A stretch of 64,000 nt of DNA from Paracoccaceae bacterium (GTDB lineage Bacteria; Pseudomonadota; Alphaproteobacteria; Rhodobacterales; Rhodobacteraceae). The position numbers were made by a program, and so were the translations under genes. Positions 18,712 through 26,436 of the stretch are shown here, one piece after another. Location of the stretch: positions 372,001 to 436,000 of the forward strand of contig JAIXZW010000005.1 in assembly GCA_027489375.1 (NCBI GenBank), given 5' to 3'. The notes below the pieces were generated by a model. That model did not search any database. It saw only the letters and a program-made list of their open reading frames with translations, and had not been told where the DNA came from. Numbering within the stretch: the first letter of the stretch is position 1; every line of letters begins with the position of its first letter.

Positions 18712-20715
18712 TCACTCGAACTCCATGATCACATCGTCCACCTTCAGGCTCGCGCCCGCCGCCGCGTTGATCTTCTTGACCACCCCGCGCCGCTCGGCTT
18801 TCAGGATGTTCTCCATCTTCATGGCCTCGACCGTGGCAAGCGCCTGCCCTTCCTGCACCTCGTCCCCTTCGGCCACGGCGATCTTCACGATCAGGCCGGG
18901 CATGGGGCAGAGCAGGAATTTCGACGTATCGGGCGGCAGCTTCTCGGGCATCAGCAACGCCAGATCGTGCTGGCGCGGCGTTCTCACATGCACCTTCAGA
19001 TCCGCCCCGCGCAGCCTCAGGCGGAAGCCCATCGGCACCTTGCCCACCTTCATGACCAAGGGCGCGCCATCCACCACCAGCCGCGCCAGCGCCTGACCCG
19101 GCGTCCAGTCCGAGGTGACGCGCAACACCTGACCATCGGCAAAGCGCACGCTCGACCCGTCCCTGTCGGCGGCGATGGTCACGGCAAAAGCCTCGCCCTG
19201 CACGCTCACCACCCAATCATCGCCCACGCGGCGCTGGTGGTTGTCCATCGTCCCCGAAATCCGCGTCCGCCGGATTTCGGCGACACGGTTCATCGCCGCC
19301 GCCGCAGCGGCCACCCGCAGCAGCGTCACCGCATCCAGCGTAGCCCCCTGGAAGCCTTCGGGATATTCCTCGGCGATGAAGGCCGTGGTGATATTGCCCG
19401 ACACGAAGCGCGGATGGTCCATGACCGCACCGACGAAGGGCAGGTTATGCCCGATCCCCTCGACCTCGAAGGTATCGAGTGCCAGCCGCATCTCTTCGAT
19501 TGCGGCCTCCCGCGTGGCCCCCCATGTGCAAAGCTTCGCGATCATCGGGTCGTAATACATGCTGATCTCGCCGCCCTCGAAGACGCCGGTATCGTTGCGC
19601 ACGATCCCCCCGCCCGCAGTCGGCCCCTCGACCGGCGGGCGATAGCGCGTCAGCCGCCCGATGGAGGGCAGGAAGTTCCGGTAGGGGTCTTCCGCATACA
19701 ACCGGCTTTCCATCGCCCAGCCGTTGATCTTGAGGTCCGACTGCTTGAACGGCAAAGGCTCGCCATTCGCCACGCGGATCATCTGCTCCACAAGGTCCAC
19801 ACCCGTGATCAGCTCCGTCACCGGATGCTCGACCTGCAAGCGCGTGTTCATCTCGAGGAAGTAGAAATTCCGGTTCCCGTCGACGATGAACTCCACCGTC
19901 CCCGCGCTCGTATAGCCCACGGCCTTCGCCAAGGCGCAGGCCTGCTCGCCCATCGCCTTGCGCGTCGCCTCGTCCAGAAACGGCGAAGGCGCCTCTTCGA
20001 TCACCTTCTGGTTCCGCCGCTGGATGCTGCACTCCCGCTCGTGCAGATAGACGCAGTTGCCATGCTTGTCGGCCAGCACCTGAATTTCGATATGGCGCGG
20101 TTGCGTGACGAATTTCTCGATGAAAATCCGGTCATCCCCGAAGCTCGCCGCCGCCTCGTTCTTCGACGACTGGAAGCCTTCGCGCGCCTCGGCATCGTTC
20201 CACGCGATGCGCATCCCCTTGCCGCCACCGCCCGCCGATGCCTTGATCATCACCGGATAGCCGATCTCGCCCGAAATCTTCACCGCCTCTTCGGCATCCG
20301 CGATCAGGCCCATATAGCCCGGCACGGTCGAAACCCCGGCACCTTGGGCGATCTTCTTCGAGGTGATCTTGTCCCCCATCGCCTCGATGGCCGGGCTGGG
20401 CGGGCCGACAAAGACCACCCCAGCCGCCTCGAGCGCCGCCGCAAAGGCGCGGTTTTCCGACAGGAAGCCGTAACCCGGATGCACCGCCTGCGCGCCCGTC
20501 GCCTTGATCGCCGCCATGATCTTGTCGATCACGATATAGGACTGCGCCGCAGGCGCGGGGCCGATATGCACCGCCTCGTCCGCCATCTTCACATGCAGCG
20601 CGTTGCGGTCGGCATCGGAATAGACGGCAACCGTCTTGATGCCCATCTTGCGCGCGCTCTTGATGACACGGCAGGCAATCTCGCCGCGGTTGGCGATCAG
20701 GATCTTGTCGAACAT
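18712..20715 (-). CDS. pccA: Propionyl-CoA carboxylase alpha subunit (biotin carboxylase/biotin carrier)
   Basis: Biotin carboxylase plus biotin carrier chain (667 aa) of propionyl-CoA carboxylase, producing methylmalonyl-CoA with PccB. It opens MFDKILIANRGEIACRVIKS; the ATP-grasp domain has KASAGGGGKGMRIAW and EMNTRLQVEHPVTE; the C-terminal biotinyl lysine is Lys633 in EAMKMEN. The ATG at 20715, after a GGGGGAGAG ribosome site, is the family start; a longer frame to 20802 is not needed. It is the last gene of the minus-strand stretch from pccB, separated from it by four small genes and at least two terminators, so pccA may have its own promoter. Confidence 0.96.
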   Translation of the reverse strand: MFDKILIANRGEIACRVIKSARKMGIKTVAVYSDADRNALHVKMADEAVHIGPAPAAQSYIVIDKIMAAIKATGAQAVHPGYGFLSENRAFAAALEAAGVVFVGPPSPAIEAMGDKITSKKIAQGAGVSTVPGYMGLIADAEEAVKISGEIGYPVMIKASAGGGGKGMRIAWNDAEAREGFQSSKNEAAASFGDDRIFIEKFVTQPRHIEIQVLADKHGNCVYLHERECSIQRRNQKVIEEAPSPFLDEATRKAMGEQACALAKAVGYTSAGTVEFIVDGNRNFYFLEMNTRLQVEHPVTELITGVDLVEQMIRVANGEPLPFKQSDLKINGWAMESRLYAEDPYRNFLPSIGRLTRYRPPVEGPTAGGGIVRNDTGVFEGGEISMYYDPMIAKLCTWGATREAAIEEMRLALDTFEVEGIGHNLPFVGAVMDHPRFVSGNITTAFIAEEYPEGFQGATLDAVTLLRVAAAAAAMNRVAEIRRTRISGTMDNHQRRVGDDWVVSVQGEAFAVTIAADRDGSSVRFADGQVLRVTSDWTPGQALARLVVDGAPLVMKVGKVPMGFRLRLRGADLKVHVRTPRQHDLALLMPEKLPPDTSKFLLCPMPGLIVKIAVAEGDEVQEGQALATVEAMKMENILKAERRGVVKKINAAAGASLKVDDVIMEFE

Positions 20716-20800
20716 GGCTCTCCCCCAGCGCCGCGCGGCAAAGGCCGCGTGGCTGATTTGAACGGACTGCCGCACCCGGGCCGGGGAGCGGCAGAAATGC

Positions 20801-20836
20801 AAAAGACCACCCGGGGGTCCGCCCCGGATGGCCTTT
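20801..20836 (-). terminator. Intrinsic terminator of the glycine-zipper lipoprotein gene
   Basis: On the minus strand a 15-bp stem (AAAGGCCATCCGGGG with CCCCGGGTGGTCTTT, two G-U pairs) is followed by a short T run. It lies 38 bp after the lipoprotein gene and upstream of pccA. Confidence 0.8.
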
Positions 20837-20874
20837 CCTCAATGGAAACCGTCCGCCCGAAGGCGGCGGTCAGA

Positions 20875-21102
20875 TCAGTTGCACAGCCCTGCGTCGTCGG
20901 CCAGCGCACCGGCACCAGCGCCGATTGCCGCGCCGGTAAGGGCGTTCTTGTCAAGGATATCGGCCGCAAGCGCGCCGGTGACGGCACCGATGGCCGCGCG
21001 GCCACCATCACCCGTGCCACAGTTGAGTTGCGACGTGCCGGGGGCACAGGCCGCAAGGCCAAGACCGGCGACCGAAAGAAGGACGAAAGGAAGAATGCGC
21101 AT
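20875..21102 (-). CDS. Small glycine-zipper lipoprotein
   Basis: 75-aa lipoprotein. The signal peptide ends in the lipobox LAAC (MRILPFVLLSVAGLGLAAC), giving lipidation at Cys19. The mature part has a glycine-zipper-like hydrophobic segment, AAIGAVTGALAADILDKNAL then TGAAIGAGAGALADDA, and two further cysteines. Such proteins insert in or pack against the outer membrane; the exact role is unknown. It has its own strong terminator, suggesting monocistronic expression within the pccB-pccA interval. Confidence 0.78.
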   Translation of the reverse strand: MRILPFVLLSVAGLGLAACAPGTSQLNCGTGDGGRAAIGAVTGALAADILDKNALTGAAIGAGAGALADDAGLCN

Positions 21103-21424
21103 CTGAGACTGCCTCGTGCTGGGGTTATTCTTGCCGCACAGTCTATCGAAAGGCGAAAGCGGTTAAAGCGAAAAGACGCTTTCCGCCGGTCCGATAGTCC
21201 CAAATCGGCAAAAGCACGCGCATCGCCCAAAAGGCGCCCGACCCCCAAGGGGTCAGGCGCAAGGTATTGGGAAGGGCAGACATCGGGACCACCCCGAACG
21301 GGGGTGCATTCCGCAACATGCGTATCTTCGAACGGTTCCCTCCGCGCCGACAAATCACAAATCGTCCCCCCCGCGCCTTGCGCGGCAGATTGCCGAACCT
21401 GGAATTTGACGGGCGGATTCATGC
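21103..21424. other. 322-bp gap with hairpins, no supported gene
   Basis: Contains an AAAGCG/CGCTTT hairpin (about 21165-21182), the terminator-like stem at 21229-21260 and an ACCCC/GGGGT stem near 21290. A 71-codon minus-strand frame (21143-21358) has no recognisable features. The lipoprotein promoter must lie in the left part. Confidence 0.4.
21229..21260 (-). terminator. Probable intrinsic terminator, minus strand
   Basis: Minus-strand stem GCGCC-T-GACCCC with GGGGTC-G-GGCGC, followed by CTTTTGG. It lies 165 bp after the 132-aa gene (21425-21823), so either that mRNA has a long 3' UTR or another short transcript ends here. Confidence 0.6.
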
Positions 21425-21823
21425 CTATTCGTCCTCGTCGTCCCAGTCTTCGTCAAAGACGACGGGCGGCGCGTCGGGGGCAAAGACCTCGGGGAAGGAC
21501 GCTTCGGCCCGCTTCACGTCGATGCGCAACAGCGCTTCATAGCTTTCGGGATCGAACGGGTCCTCGGCGGGCACGACCTCGCGCCCGAACAGCCAGCTCA
21601 GCCGCCCTGCATCCAGATTGCCGCGCTCGAACGGCTCTTCGCCGAAACAGGCCCACAGCGCCGCCATGAACCCCTGGTCGGCCATGCGGTCCGCGTGCTT
21701 GCGGTCCTTGTAGCGCTCGCGCCGGACGATCTTGGTCGGCCCGTCCTTCTTGTTCGCGCGGCGGATGGTGAATTGGAAATCGGTCCCCGTCAGTCGGCCG
21801 GGAAAGCCGCGATGCTTCAACAT
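21425..21823 (-). CDS. Hypothetical protein with acidic C terminus
   Basis: 132-aa protein that I do not recognise. The N-terminal 50 residues are strongly basic (KHRG, RRANKKDG, RRERYKDRKHADR), the middle is hydrophobic/aromatic (GFMAALWACFGEEPFERG) and the C terminus ends in an acidic run (VVFDEDWDDEDE). No signal peptide or membrane helix. GC-rich codon use matches its neighbours, and conservation of charge blocks suggests a real gene. It lies between two small lipoprotein genes in the pccB-pccA interval. Confidence 0.7.
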   Translation of the reverse strand: MLKHRGFPGRLTGTDFQFTIRRANKKDGPTKIVRRERYKDRKHADRMADQGFMAALWACFGEEPFERGNLDAGRLSWLFGREVVPAEDPFDPESYEALLRIDVKRAEASFPEVFAPDAPPVVFDEDWDDEDE

Positions 21824-21896
21824 GTCTTGCCCCTTTGCATGCCAAGGGGCGCGTGATGCCGCATCGGGGGCGGGGCGTCAAACGAAACGCCACACA

Positions 21897-21940
21897 GAAT
21901 AAGGGCGGGCCGGGGGCACGCGCCCCCGTTGGCCCGCCCC
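21897..21940 (-). terminator. Intrinsic terminator of the 45-aa lipoprotein gene
   Basis: Nine-bp perfect stem GGGCGGGCC/GGCCCGCCC (21903-21911 with 21931-21939) enclosing a second GC-rich stem, followed on the minus strand by TTATT. It starts 7 bp after the stop codon of the small lipoprotein gene. Confidence 0.78.
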
Positions 21941-21946
21941 AGTCGA

Positions 21947-22084
21947 TTACTTGTACTTGCCGGTGTAGGTCGGCTCGGTCGAAACTGCTGCTTCGTCCAC
22001 GTAAACGACTTCTTCCTTCTTCGCGGCACAGCCAGCGACAAAGGCAACCATGCACAGTGCGAAAACGATTTTGCTCGTCGACAT
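21947..22084 (-). CDS. Tiny lipoprotein (45 aa)
   Basis: Short gene below usual length cut-offs. It encodes MSTSKIVFALCMVAFVAGCA followed by AKKEEVVYVDEAAVSTEPTY and TGKYK. The lipobox VAGC predicts lipidation at Cys19, leaving a 27-residue acidic/lysine tail. A strong AGGAG ribosome site sits upstream of the ATG, and a clear terminator follows the stop codon; together these argue for a real, separately transcribed gene. Codon bias is milder than in neighbours, as often seen for highly expressed small envelope proteins. Function unknown. Confidence 0.8.
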   Translation of the reverse strand: MSTSKIVFALCMVAFVAGCAAKKEEVVYVDEAAVSTEPTYTGKYK

Positions 22085-22298
22085 CCTCTACTCCTATTTT
22101 CTTGGAGGGTCGTGGCGCAGGAACATTCCCTTACCCGCCCCCGTTGCGAGGTGCAGGCCGCTTGGGTACGGCCCTCTGCAACCTTAACGGAAATCCTTCC
22201 GAAAGGACATGCAAACCGACCCAAGTTCGCGGCCTGTGGCACAGCTACATCACGAAGCCCGTGATCGGCAACGAAAAATCGGACGCTGCGCACCACCA

Positions 22299-22730
22299 TC
22301 AGAACATCTCCCATTGGCAGGAACCGTTCTCGACCCGATAGGATTCGAAGAACTGCACCGCATCGGGTGCCGCATCGCCAAAGGGCAGGGCGCGGTCCGA
22401 AAGCGAAATCACCACCGCCTCCGGCTGCGGACCGAACTCCGACAGGCGCGGCAGCGCGAACTGGTCGCACAGGAACTGCATATCGGCCGAGGCTGTATCG
22501 AAATCCACCGCCCCCGCGATCTCGGGCGCAAGGAAACGGAAGCGCGTCGTCATCCCGTCCGGCCCCGGCACGTTCCAGATCACATCCTGCAGCGTCACCG
22601 TCTGGCCCGAAGGCACCGCGACCGCGACGCCGTCGCCCTCCACCACCTGCGGCCCCTCCTGCCCAAGCGCCAGCCCCGCGCAAAGCGCGGCAGGCAGGGC
22701 AACGGCAAGGGGAAGGGCGGCGTGCGGCAT
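22299..22730 (-). CDS. Exported protein, DUF6497-like
   Basis: 143-aa exported protein with a signal peptide (MPHAALPLAVALPAALCAGL, cleavage near ALG-QEG). The mature part (VVEGDGVAVAVPSGQTVTLQ, DVIWNVPGPDGMTTRFRFLA, SADMQFLCDQFALPRLSEFG, FFESYRVENGSCQWEMF) looks like the alphaproteobacterial DUF6497 family; that name is from memory of the sequence type and less sure. Two cysteines could form a periplasmic disulphide. It starts 4 bp after the pccB stop, so it is co-transcribed with pccB. Function unknown. Confidence 0.72.
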   Translation of the reverse strand: MPHAALPLAVALPAALCAGLALGQEGPQVVEGDGVAVAVPSGQTVTLQDVIWNVPGPDGMTTRFRFLAPEIAGAVDFDTASADMQFLCDQFALPRLSEFGPQPEAVVISLSDRALPFGDAAPDAVQFFESYRVENGSCQWEMF

Positions 22731-22734
22731 CACA

Positions 22735-24267
22735 TCACAGCGGAATGTTGTCGTGCTTCTTCCACGGGTTCGCCAGTTTCTTCGTCCGAAGGCTGGCAAA
22801 GGCCCGCGCCACGCGGCGGCGGGTGGAATGGGGCATGATCACCTCGTCGATGAAGCCCTTTTCCGCCGCGACGAAGGGATTGGCGAAGCGGTCCTCGTAA
22901 TCCTTCACCCGCGCCGCGATCTTCTCCCTGTCGGCAAGTTCGCTGCGATAGAGGATTTCGACCGCCCCCTTGGCCCCCATCACGGCCACTTCTGCTGTGG
23001 GCCATGCGTAGTTGAAATCGCCGCGCAGGTGTTTCGACGACATAACCACGTAAGCCCCGCCATAGGTCTTGCGCGTCAGCACCGTGACCTTCGGCACCGT
23101 CGCCTCGCCATAGGCGAACAAGAGCTTCGCCCCGTGCTTGATCACCCCGCCATATTCCTGCGTCACACCGGGCAGGAAGCCCGGCACGTCAACCAGCGTC
23201 AGGATCGGAATTTCGAAAGCATCGCAGAAGCGAACGAAGCGCGCCGCCTTGCGGCTCGCGTCGATATCCAGACACCCCGCCAGCACCATCGGCTGGTTCG
23301 CCACCACGCCCACCGACTGCCCCTCGAGCCGGATGAAGCCGGTGATGATATTGGCGGCAAAGTCCTTCTGGATTTCGAAGAAATCGCCCTCGTCGGCGAT
23401 CTTCAGGATCAGTTCCTTCATGTCATAGGGCTGGTTCGGATTGTCCGGCACCAGCGTATCCAATGACATTTCCACCCGTGCCGGATCGTCGAAGAAGGGC
23501 CGCACCGGCGCCTTCTCGCGGTTGTTCAGCGGCAGGAAATCGATCAGCCGCCGCGTCTCGGCCAGCGCTTCCACGTCATTCTCGAAGGCCCCGTCCGCCA
23601 CGCTCGACTTGCGGGTATGCGTCGAAGCGCCGCCCAACTCCTCGGCCGTGACATGCTCGTTCGTCACGGTCTTCACCACATCCGGCCCCGTCACGAACAT
23701 GTAGGAGCTGTCCTTCACCATGAAGATGAAGTCGGTCATTGCAGGGCTATAGACCGCCCCGCCCGCACAAGGCCCCATGATCAGCGAAATCTGCGGCACC
23801 ACGCCCGAGGCCAGGATGTTGCGCTGGAACACCTCGCCATAGGCGGCAAGCGAGGACACGCCCTCCTGGATCCGCGCCCCGCCGGAATCGTTGATCCCGA
23901 TGACAGGCGCGCCGTTCTGGATCGCCATATCCATGATCTTGCAGATCTTCGCGCCATGCGTCTCGGACACCGACCCGCCCAGCACGGTGAAGTCCTGCGC
24001 AAAGACATAGACCATCCGGCCATTGACCGTGCCCCAGCCCGTCACCACGCCATCGCCCGGGGTCTTCGTCTCTTCCATGCCGAAATCGGTGCAGCGGTGC
24101 TGCACGAACATGTCGAATTCCTCGAAGCTGCCCTCGTCCAGCAGCAATTCGATCCGCTCCCGCGCCGTCAGCTTGCCCTTGTAATGCTGGGCCGCGACCC
24201 GCTTCTCGCCCCCGCCCGCCCGCGCGACGGCACGGCGGCTTTCCAGCTCTTGCAGGATATCCTTCAT
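22735..24267 (-). CDS. pccB: Propionyl-CoA carboxylase beta subunit (carboxyltransferase)
   Basis: Carboxyltransferase chain (510 aa) that moves CO2 from biotin on PccA to propionyl-CoA. It begins [20 protein letters not shown]. The crotonase-fold CoA and biotin sites show as [58 protein letters not shown] and [17 protein letters not shown] 24267 is the family start. Two TTTGCAAA-like palindromes lie 70-115 bp upstream, matching the operator type of the PccR regulator encoded at 26437. It heads the transcript that includes the exported DUF6497-like gene. Confidence 0.96.
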   Translation of the reverse strand: MKDILQELESRRAVARAGGGEKRVAAQHYKGKLTARERIELLLDEGSFEEFDMFVQHRCTDFGMEETKTPGDGVVTGWGTVNGRMVYVFAQDFTVLGGSVSETHGAKICKIMDMAIQNGAPVIGINDSGGARIQEGVSSLAAYGEVFQRNILASGVVPQISLIMGPCAGGAVYSPAMTDFIFMVKDSSYMFVTGPDVVKTVTNEHVTAEELGGASTHTRKSSVADGAFENDVEALAETRRLIDFLPLNNREKAPVRPFFDDPARVEMSLDTLVPDNPNQPYDMKELILKIADEGDFFEIQKDFAANIITGFIRLEGQSVGVVANQPMVLAGCLDIDASRKAARFVRFCDAFEIPILTLVDVPGFLPGVTQEYGGVIKHGAKLLFAYGEATVPKVTVLTRKTYGGAYVVMSSKHLRGDFNYAWPTAEVAVMGAKGAVEILYRSELADREKIAARVKDYEDRFANPFVAAEKGFIDEVIMPHSTRRRVARAFASLRTKKLANPWKKHDNIPL

Positions 24268-24337
24268 GGCAGACCTCTCCCCCGATTTCGGCGGACCATA
24301 TCGCCCCGCCGCCAGCGCGCAAAACGGAACCTCGCAT

Positions 24338-24380
24338 ATTTGCAAATAATTGGCAGAGCGCCCGCCGCGAATTGCAAATT
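24338..24380. promoter_or_regulatory. Predicted PccR operators upstream of pccB
   Basis: A perfect palindrome ATTTGCAAAT (24338-24347) followed by TTGGCAGA, and a second site AATTGCAAATT (24370-24380), stand out as AT-rich islands. TTTGCAAA repeats are the operator type described for the short-chain acyl-CoA regulator PccR of Rhodobacter; a homologue is encoded 2 kb away with the same motif in its own promoter. Confidence 0.7.
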
Positions 24381-24454
24381 AGCGAACCCCTCGCCACAGC
24401 GCCGCCCGCACCCTAGAACGGCACCAGCCGCGCCGGTAATCCCTTGCTCTTCCA

Positions 24455-24510
24455 GCTTCCTCTTGCCCCAAATATCCTCGGGAGGGTCCGGGAGGGCAGA
24501 CGGCCCTCCC
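24455..24510 (-). repeat. GGATATTTG intergenic element, copy 5 (reverse)
   Basis: CTTCCTCTTGCCC, core CAAATATCC (24469-24477), TCGGGAGGG, then an 8-bp hairpin GGGAGGGC/GCCCTCCC (24490-24510). Unusually, it lies between divergent genes (pccB and the DMT gene), so it cannot be a simple gene-end terminator for either. Confidence 0.65.
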
Positions 24511-24556
24511 GGCCTCGGCCACCCCCGCCCCGCTTGCAGAACCAGCACAGGTCAAC

Positions 24557-24910
24557 ATGTCGCAGCTTCCCGCCCCCCTCGTCACCATCGGCCTCCTCCT
24601 CGCCTCCAACGTTTTCATGACCTTCGCGTGGTATGGCCACCTCAAGTTCAAAGCGGCCCCCCTCTATCTCGTGATCCTCGTCTCATGGGGCATCGCCTTC
24701 TTCGAATACGTGCTTCAGGTCCCCGCCAACCGCATCGGCCACGGGTATTTCAGCGCAGCCCAGCTCAAGACGATCCAGGAGGTCATCACCCTCGCCGTCT
24801 TCGCCGCCTTCTCGGTCCTCTATCTCAAGGAACCGCTCGGCTGGAACCACGCCCTCGGCTTCGCCTTCATCGCGCTCGGCGCCTTCTTCATCTTCCACAA
24901 ATGGGGCTGA
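24557..24910 (+). CDS. DMT family / DUF486 membrane protein
   Basis: 117-aa integral membrane protein with four hydrophobic helices (LVTIGLLLASNVFMTFAWYG, LYLVILVSWGIAFFEYVLQV, VITLAVFAAFSVLYLKE, ALGFAFIALGAFFIFHKWG). The AWYGHLKF and VPANRIGHGYFSAAQLKTIQ signatures are those of the DUF486 half-size drug/metabolite-transporter-like family. Substrate unknown. It is divergent from pccB and 37 bp upstream of the efflux gene, with which it probably forms an operon. Confidence 0.85.
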   Translation: MSQLPAPLVTIGLLLASNVFMTFAWYGHLKFKAAPLYLVILVSWGIAFFEYVLQVPANRIGHGYFSAAQLKTIQEVITLAVFAAFSVLYLKEPLGWNHALGFAFIALGAFFIFHKWG

Positions 24911-24947
24911 GGTGGACTTCCCCGCCCCCCGCACCTAGAAACATCCG

Positions 24948-26156
24948 ATGCAAGTCCGCTTCCTCGACCGCCGCACCGCCCCGCACATCTCGACGCTGAT
25001 CCTGCTTGCCGGATTGTCGGCGCTGACGATGAACATCTTCCTGCCCTCGCTTCCGGGCATGGCGGCCTATTTCGACGTGCCCTACGCGTTGATGCAGCTT
25101 TCCGTGGCGCTCTACCTCGCGCTCTCGGCGGTGCTGCAAATCGTCATCGGCCCGATCTCCGACCGCTACGGGCGGCGGAGCGTCATCATCGGCGCGCTCC
25201 TCCTGTTCCTGCTCGCCACCATCGGCACGCTGCTTGCGCCCAACGCCACCGTCTTCCTGATCTTCCGCATGGCGCAGGCCGTCATCGCCGCAGGCATGGT
25301 GCTGTCCCGCGCGGTCGTGCGCGACATGGTTCCCGATGCACAGGCGGCGAGCATGATCGGCTACGTGACGATGGGCATGAGCATCGTCCCCATGATCGGC
25401 CCCGTCATCGGCGGCGTGCTGGACGAATGGTTCGGCTGGCACGCCAACTTCGCCCTCCTCCTTGCCCTCGGCCTCGTGACCCTTGCGCTCGTCTGGGCCG
25501 ATCTGGGCGAAACGGCAACCCTGCGCCGTGTCTCGCTGATGGACCAGATCCGCAGCTATCCCGCGCTGCTGAAATCACAGCGTTTCTGGGGCTATGTGCT
25601 TTGCGCAAGCTTCGCCTCGGGCTGCTTCTTCGCCTATCTCGGCGGCGCTCCTTACGTCGGGAACACCGTCTTCGGCCTTTCCTCCTCGCATATCGGCGTG
25701 CTTTTCGCGATCACCGCCGTGGGCTATGCGGCGGGCAACTTCGTCGCGGGCCGCTTCTCGGTGCGGGTGGGCATGAACCGGATGATCCTCGCCGGATCGA
25801 CCCTCACCCTTATCGGCCTCGGCCTCCTGCTCCTGCTCACCCTCGCGGGCGTCCATTCGGCGCTCGTCTTCTTCGGCTGCACCATCTTTGTCGGCGCGGG
25901 CAACGGTATGACCCTGCCCAACGCCAATGCAGGCATGCTCTCCATCCGCCCCGAGCTTGCCGGAACCGCCTCGGGCCTCGGCGGCGCGATACAGGTGGGC
26001 GGCGGCGCGGCGCTGGCCGCCCTCGCCGGCGCGCTGCTGCCCCCCGGCGCGACCGAGCTTCCCCTCGTCCTCCTCATATCCGCAAGCTCCTTCGCCTCGC
26101 TCCTGTCGATCTTCTGGGTGATCCGGCGCGCAAGGGCGATCGGGCTGGCAGGCTGA
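24948..26156 (+). CDS. Bcr/CflA-type MFS drug efflux transporter
   Basis: 12-helix major facilitator (402 aa) of the DHA1 Bcr/CflA group, a proton-driven exporter of drugs or metabolites. The loop 2-3 motif A GPISDRYGRRSVIIGALLL and the motif C-like AQAVIAAGMVLSRAVVRD region are visible, as is NANAGMLSIRPELAGTASGL in the second half. No neighbouring resistance regulator. The substrate cannot be read from sequence. It is followed by a 37-bp near-perfect palindrome that could serve as terminator. Confidence 0.88.
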   Translation: MQVRFLDRRTAPHISTLILLAGLSALTMNIFLPSLPGMAAYFDVPYALMQLSVALYLALSAVLQIVIGPISDRYGRRSVIIGALLLFLLATIGTLLAPNATVFLIFRMAQAVIAAGMVLSRAVVRDMVPDAQAASMIGYVTMGMSIVPMIGPVIGGVLDEWFGWHANFALLLALGLVTLALVWADLGETATLRRVSLMDQIRSYPALLKSQRFWGYVLCASFASGCFFAYLGGAPYVGNTVFGLSSSHIGVLFAITAVGYAAGNFVAGRFSVRVGMNRMILAGSTLTLIGLGLLLLLTLAGVHSALVFFGCTIFVGAGNGMTLPNANAGMLSIRPELAGTASGLGGAIQVGGGAALAALAGALLPPGATELPLVLLISASSFASLLSIFWVIRRARAIGLAG

Positions 26157-26170
26157 CTTTCCAGGATAAA

Positions 26171-26207
26171 GAGGTGCGAAAGGCTCCAGTGGAGCGTTTT
26201 GCACCTC
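26171..26207 (+). terminator. 37-bp imperfect palindrome after the efflux gene
   Basis: GAGGTGC-AAA-GCTCCA arms (18 bp with two mismatches) around a CCAGTGG centre, 14 bp after the stop codon. It lacks a clear T run, so termination is plausible but unproven; it may instead be part of the palindromic tract that continues to 26346. Confidence 0.5.
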
Positions 26208-26346
26208 TGCCGTTAGGTCCGCGCGCGACCCGCGGGGTGGGCGCCTTGGCGACGCCCCGCGGGGTGCGAGGAGGGACCGTCGCGCCAGTGGCGCGGCGTA
26301 AGCCCGACGAGCGTCGTGCGCGGACCGTGGCTTTGGGCCACGGTCC
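26208..26346. repeat. Palindrome-rich tract upstream of the PccR gene
   Basis: No gene. Nested GC palindromes: CCCGCGGGG repeated twice around GGGCGCCTTGGCGACGCC, CGCGCCAGTGGCGCG, and a perfect 10-bp hairpin GGACCGTGGC-TTTGG-GCCACGGTCC (26322-26346). The layout looks like a dispersed palindromic repeat; only one copy is in the window. Confidence 0.45.
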
Positions 26347-26397
26347 AACCCGACCGTTGCGTGGATAAAACTTGACGCCCCACCCATTCCACGAAAC

Positions 26398-26427
26398 TTT
26401 GCAACCAACCGCAACGAAGTTTGCAAA
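26398..26427. promoter_or_regulatory. Predicted autoregulatory PccR operator
   Basis: TTTGCAAC (26398-26405) and TTTGCAAA (26420-26427) are spaced 22 bp start to start (two helical turns) and end 9 bp before the pccR ATG. Binding here would block translation start or transcription, consistent with autoregulation. Confidence 0.65.
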
Positions 26428-26436
26428 GGGCATCGC

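Noticed and set aside
21143..21358. Minus-strand 71-codon frame between two small genes
   Set aside because: It spans a terminator-like hairpin and has no recognisable motif; kept only as part of the gap description.
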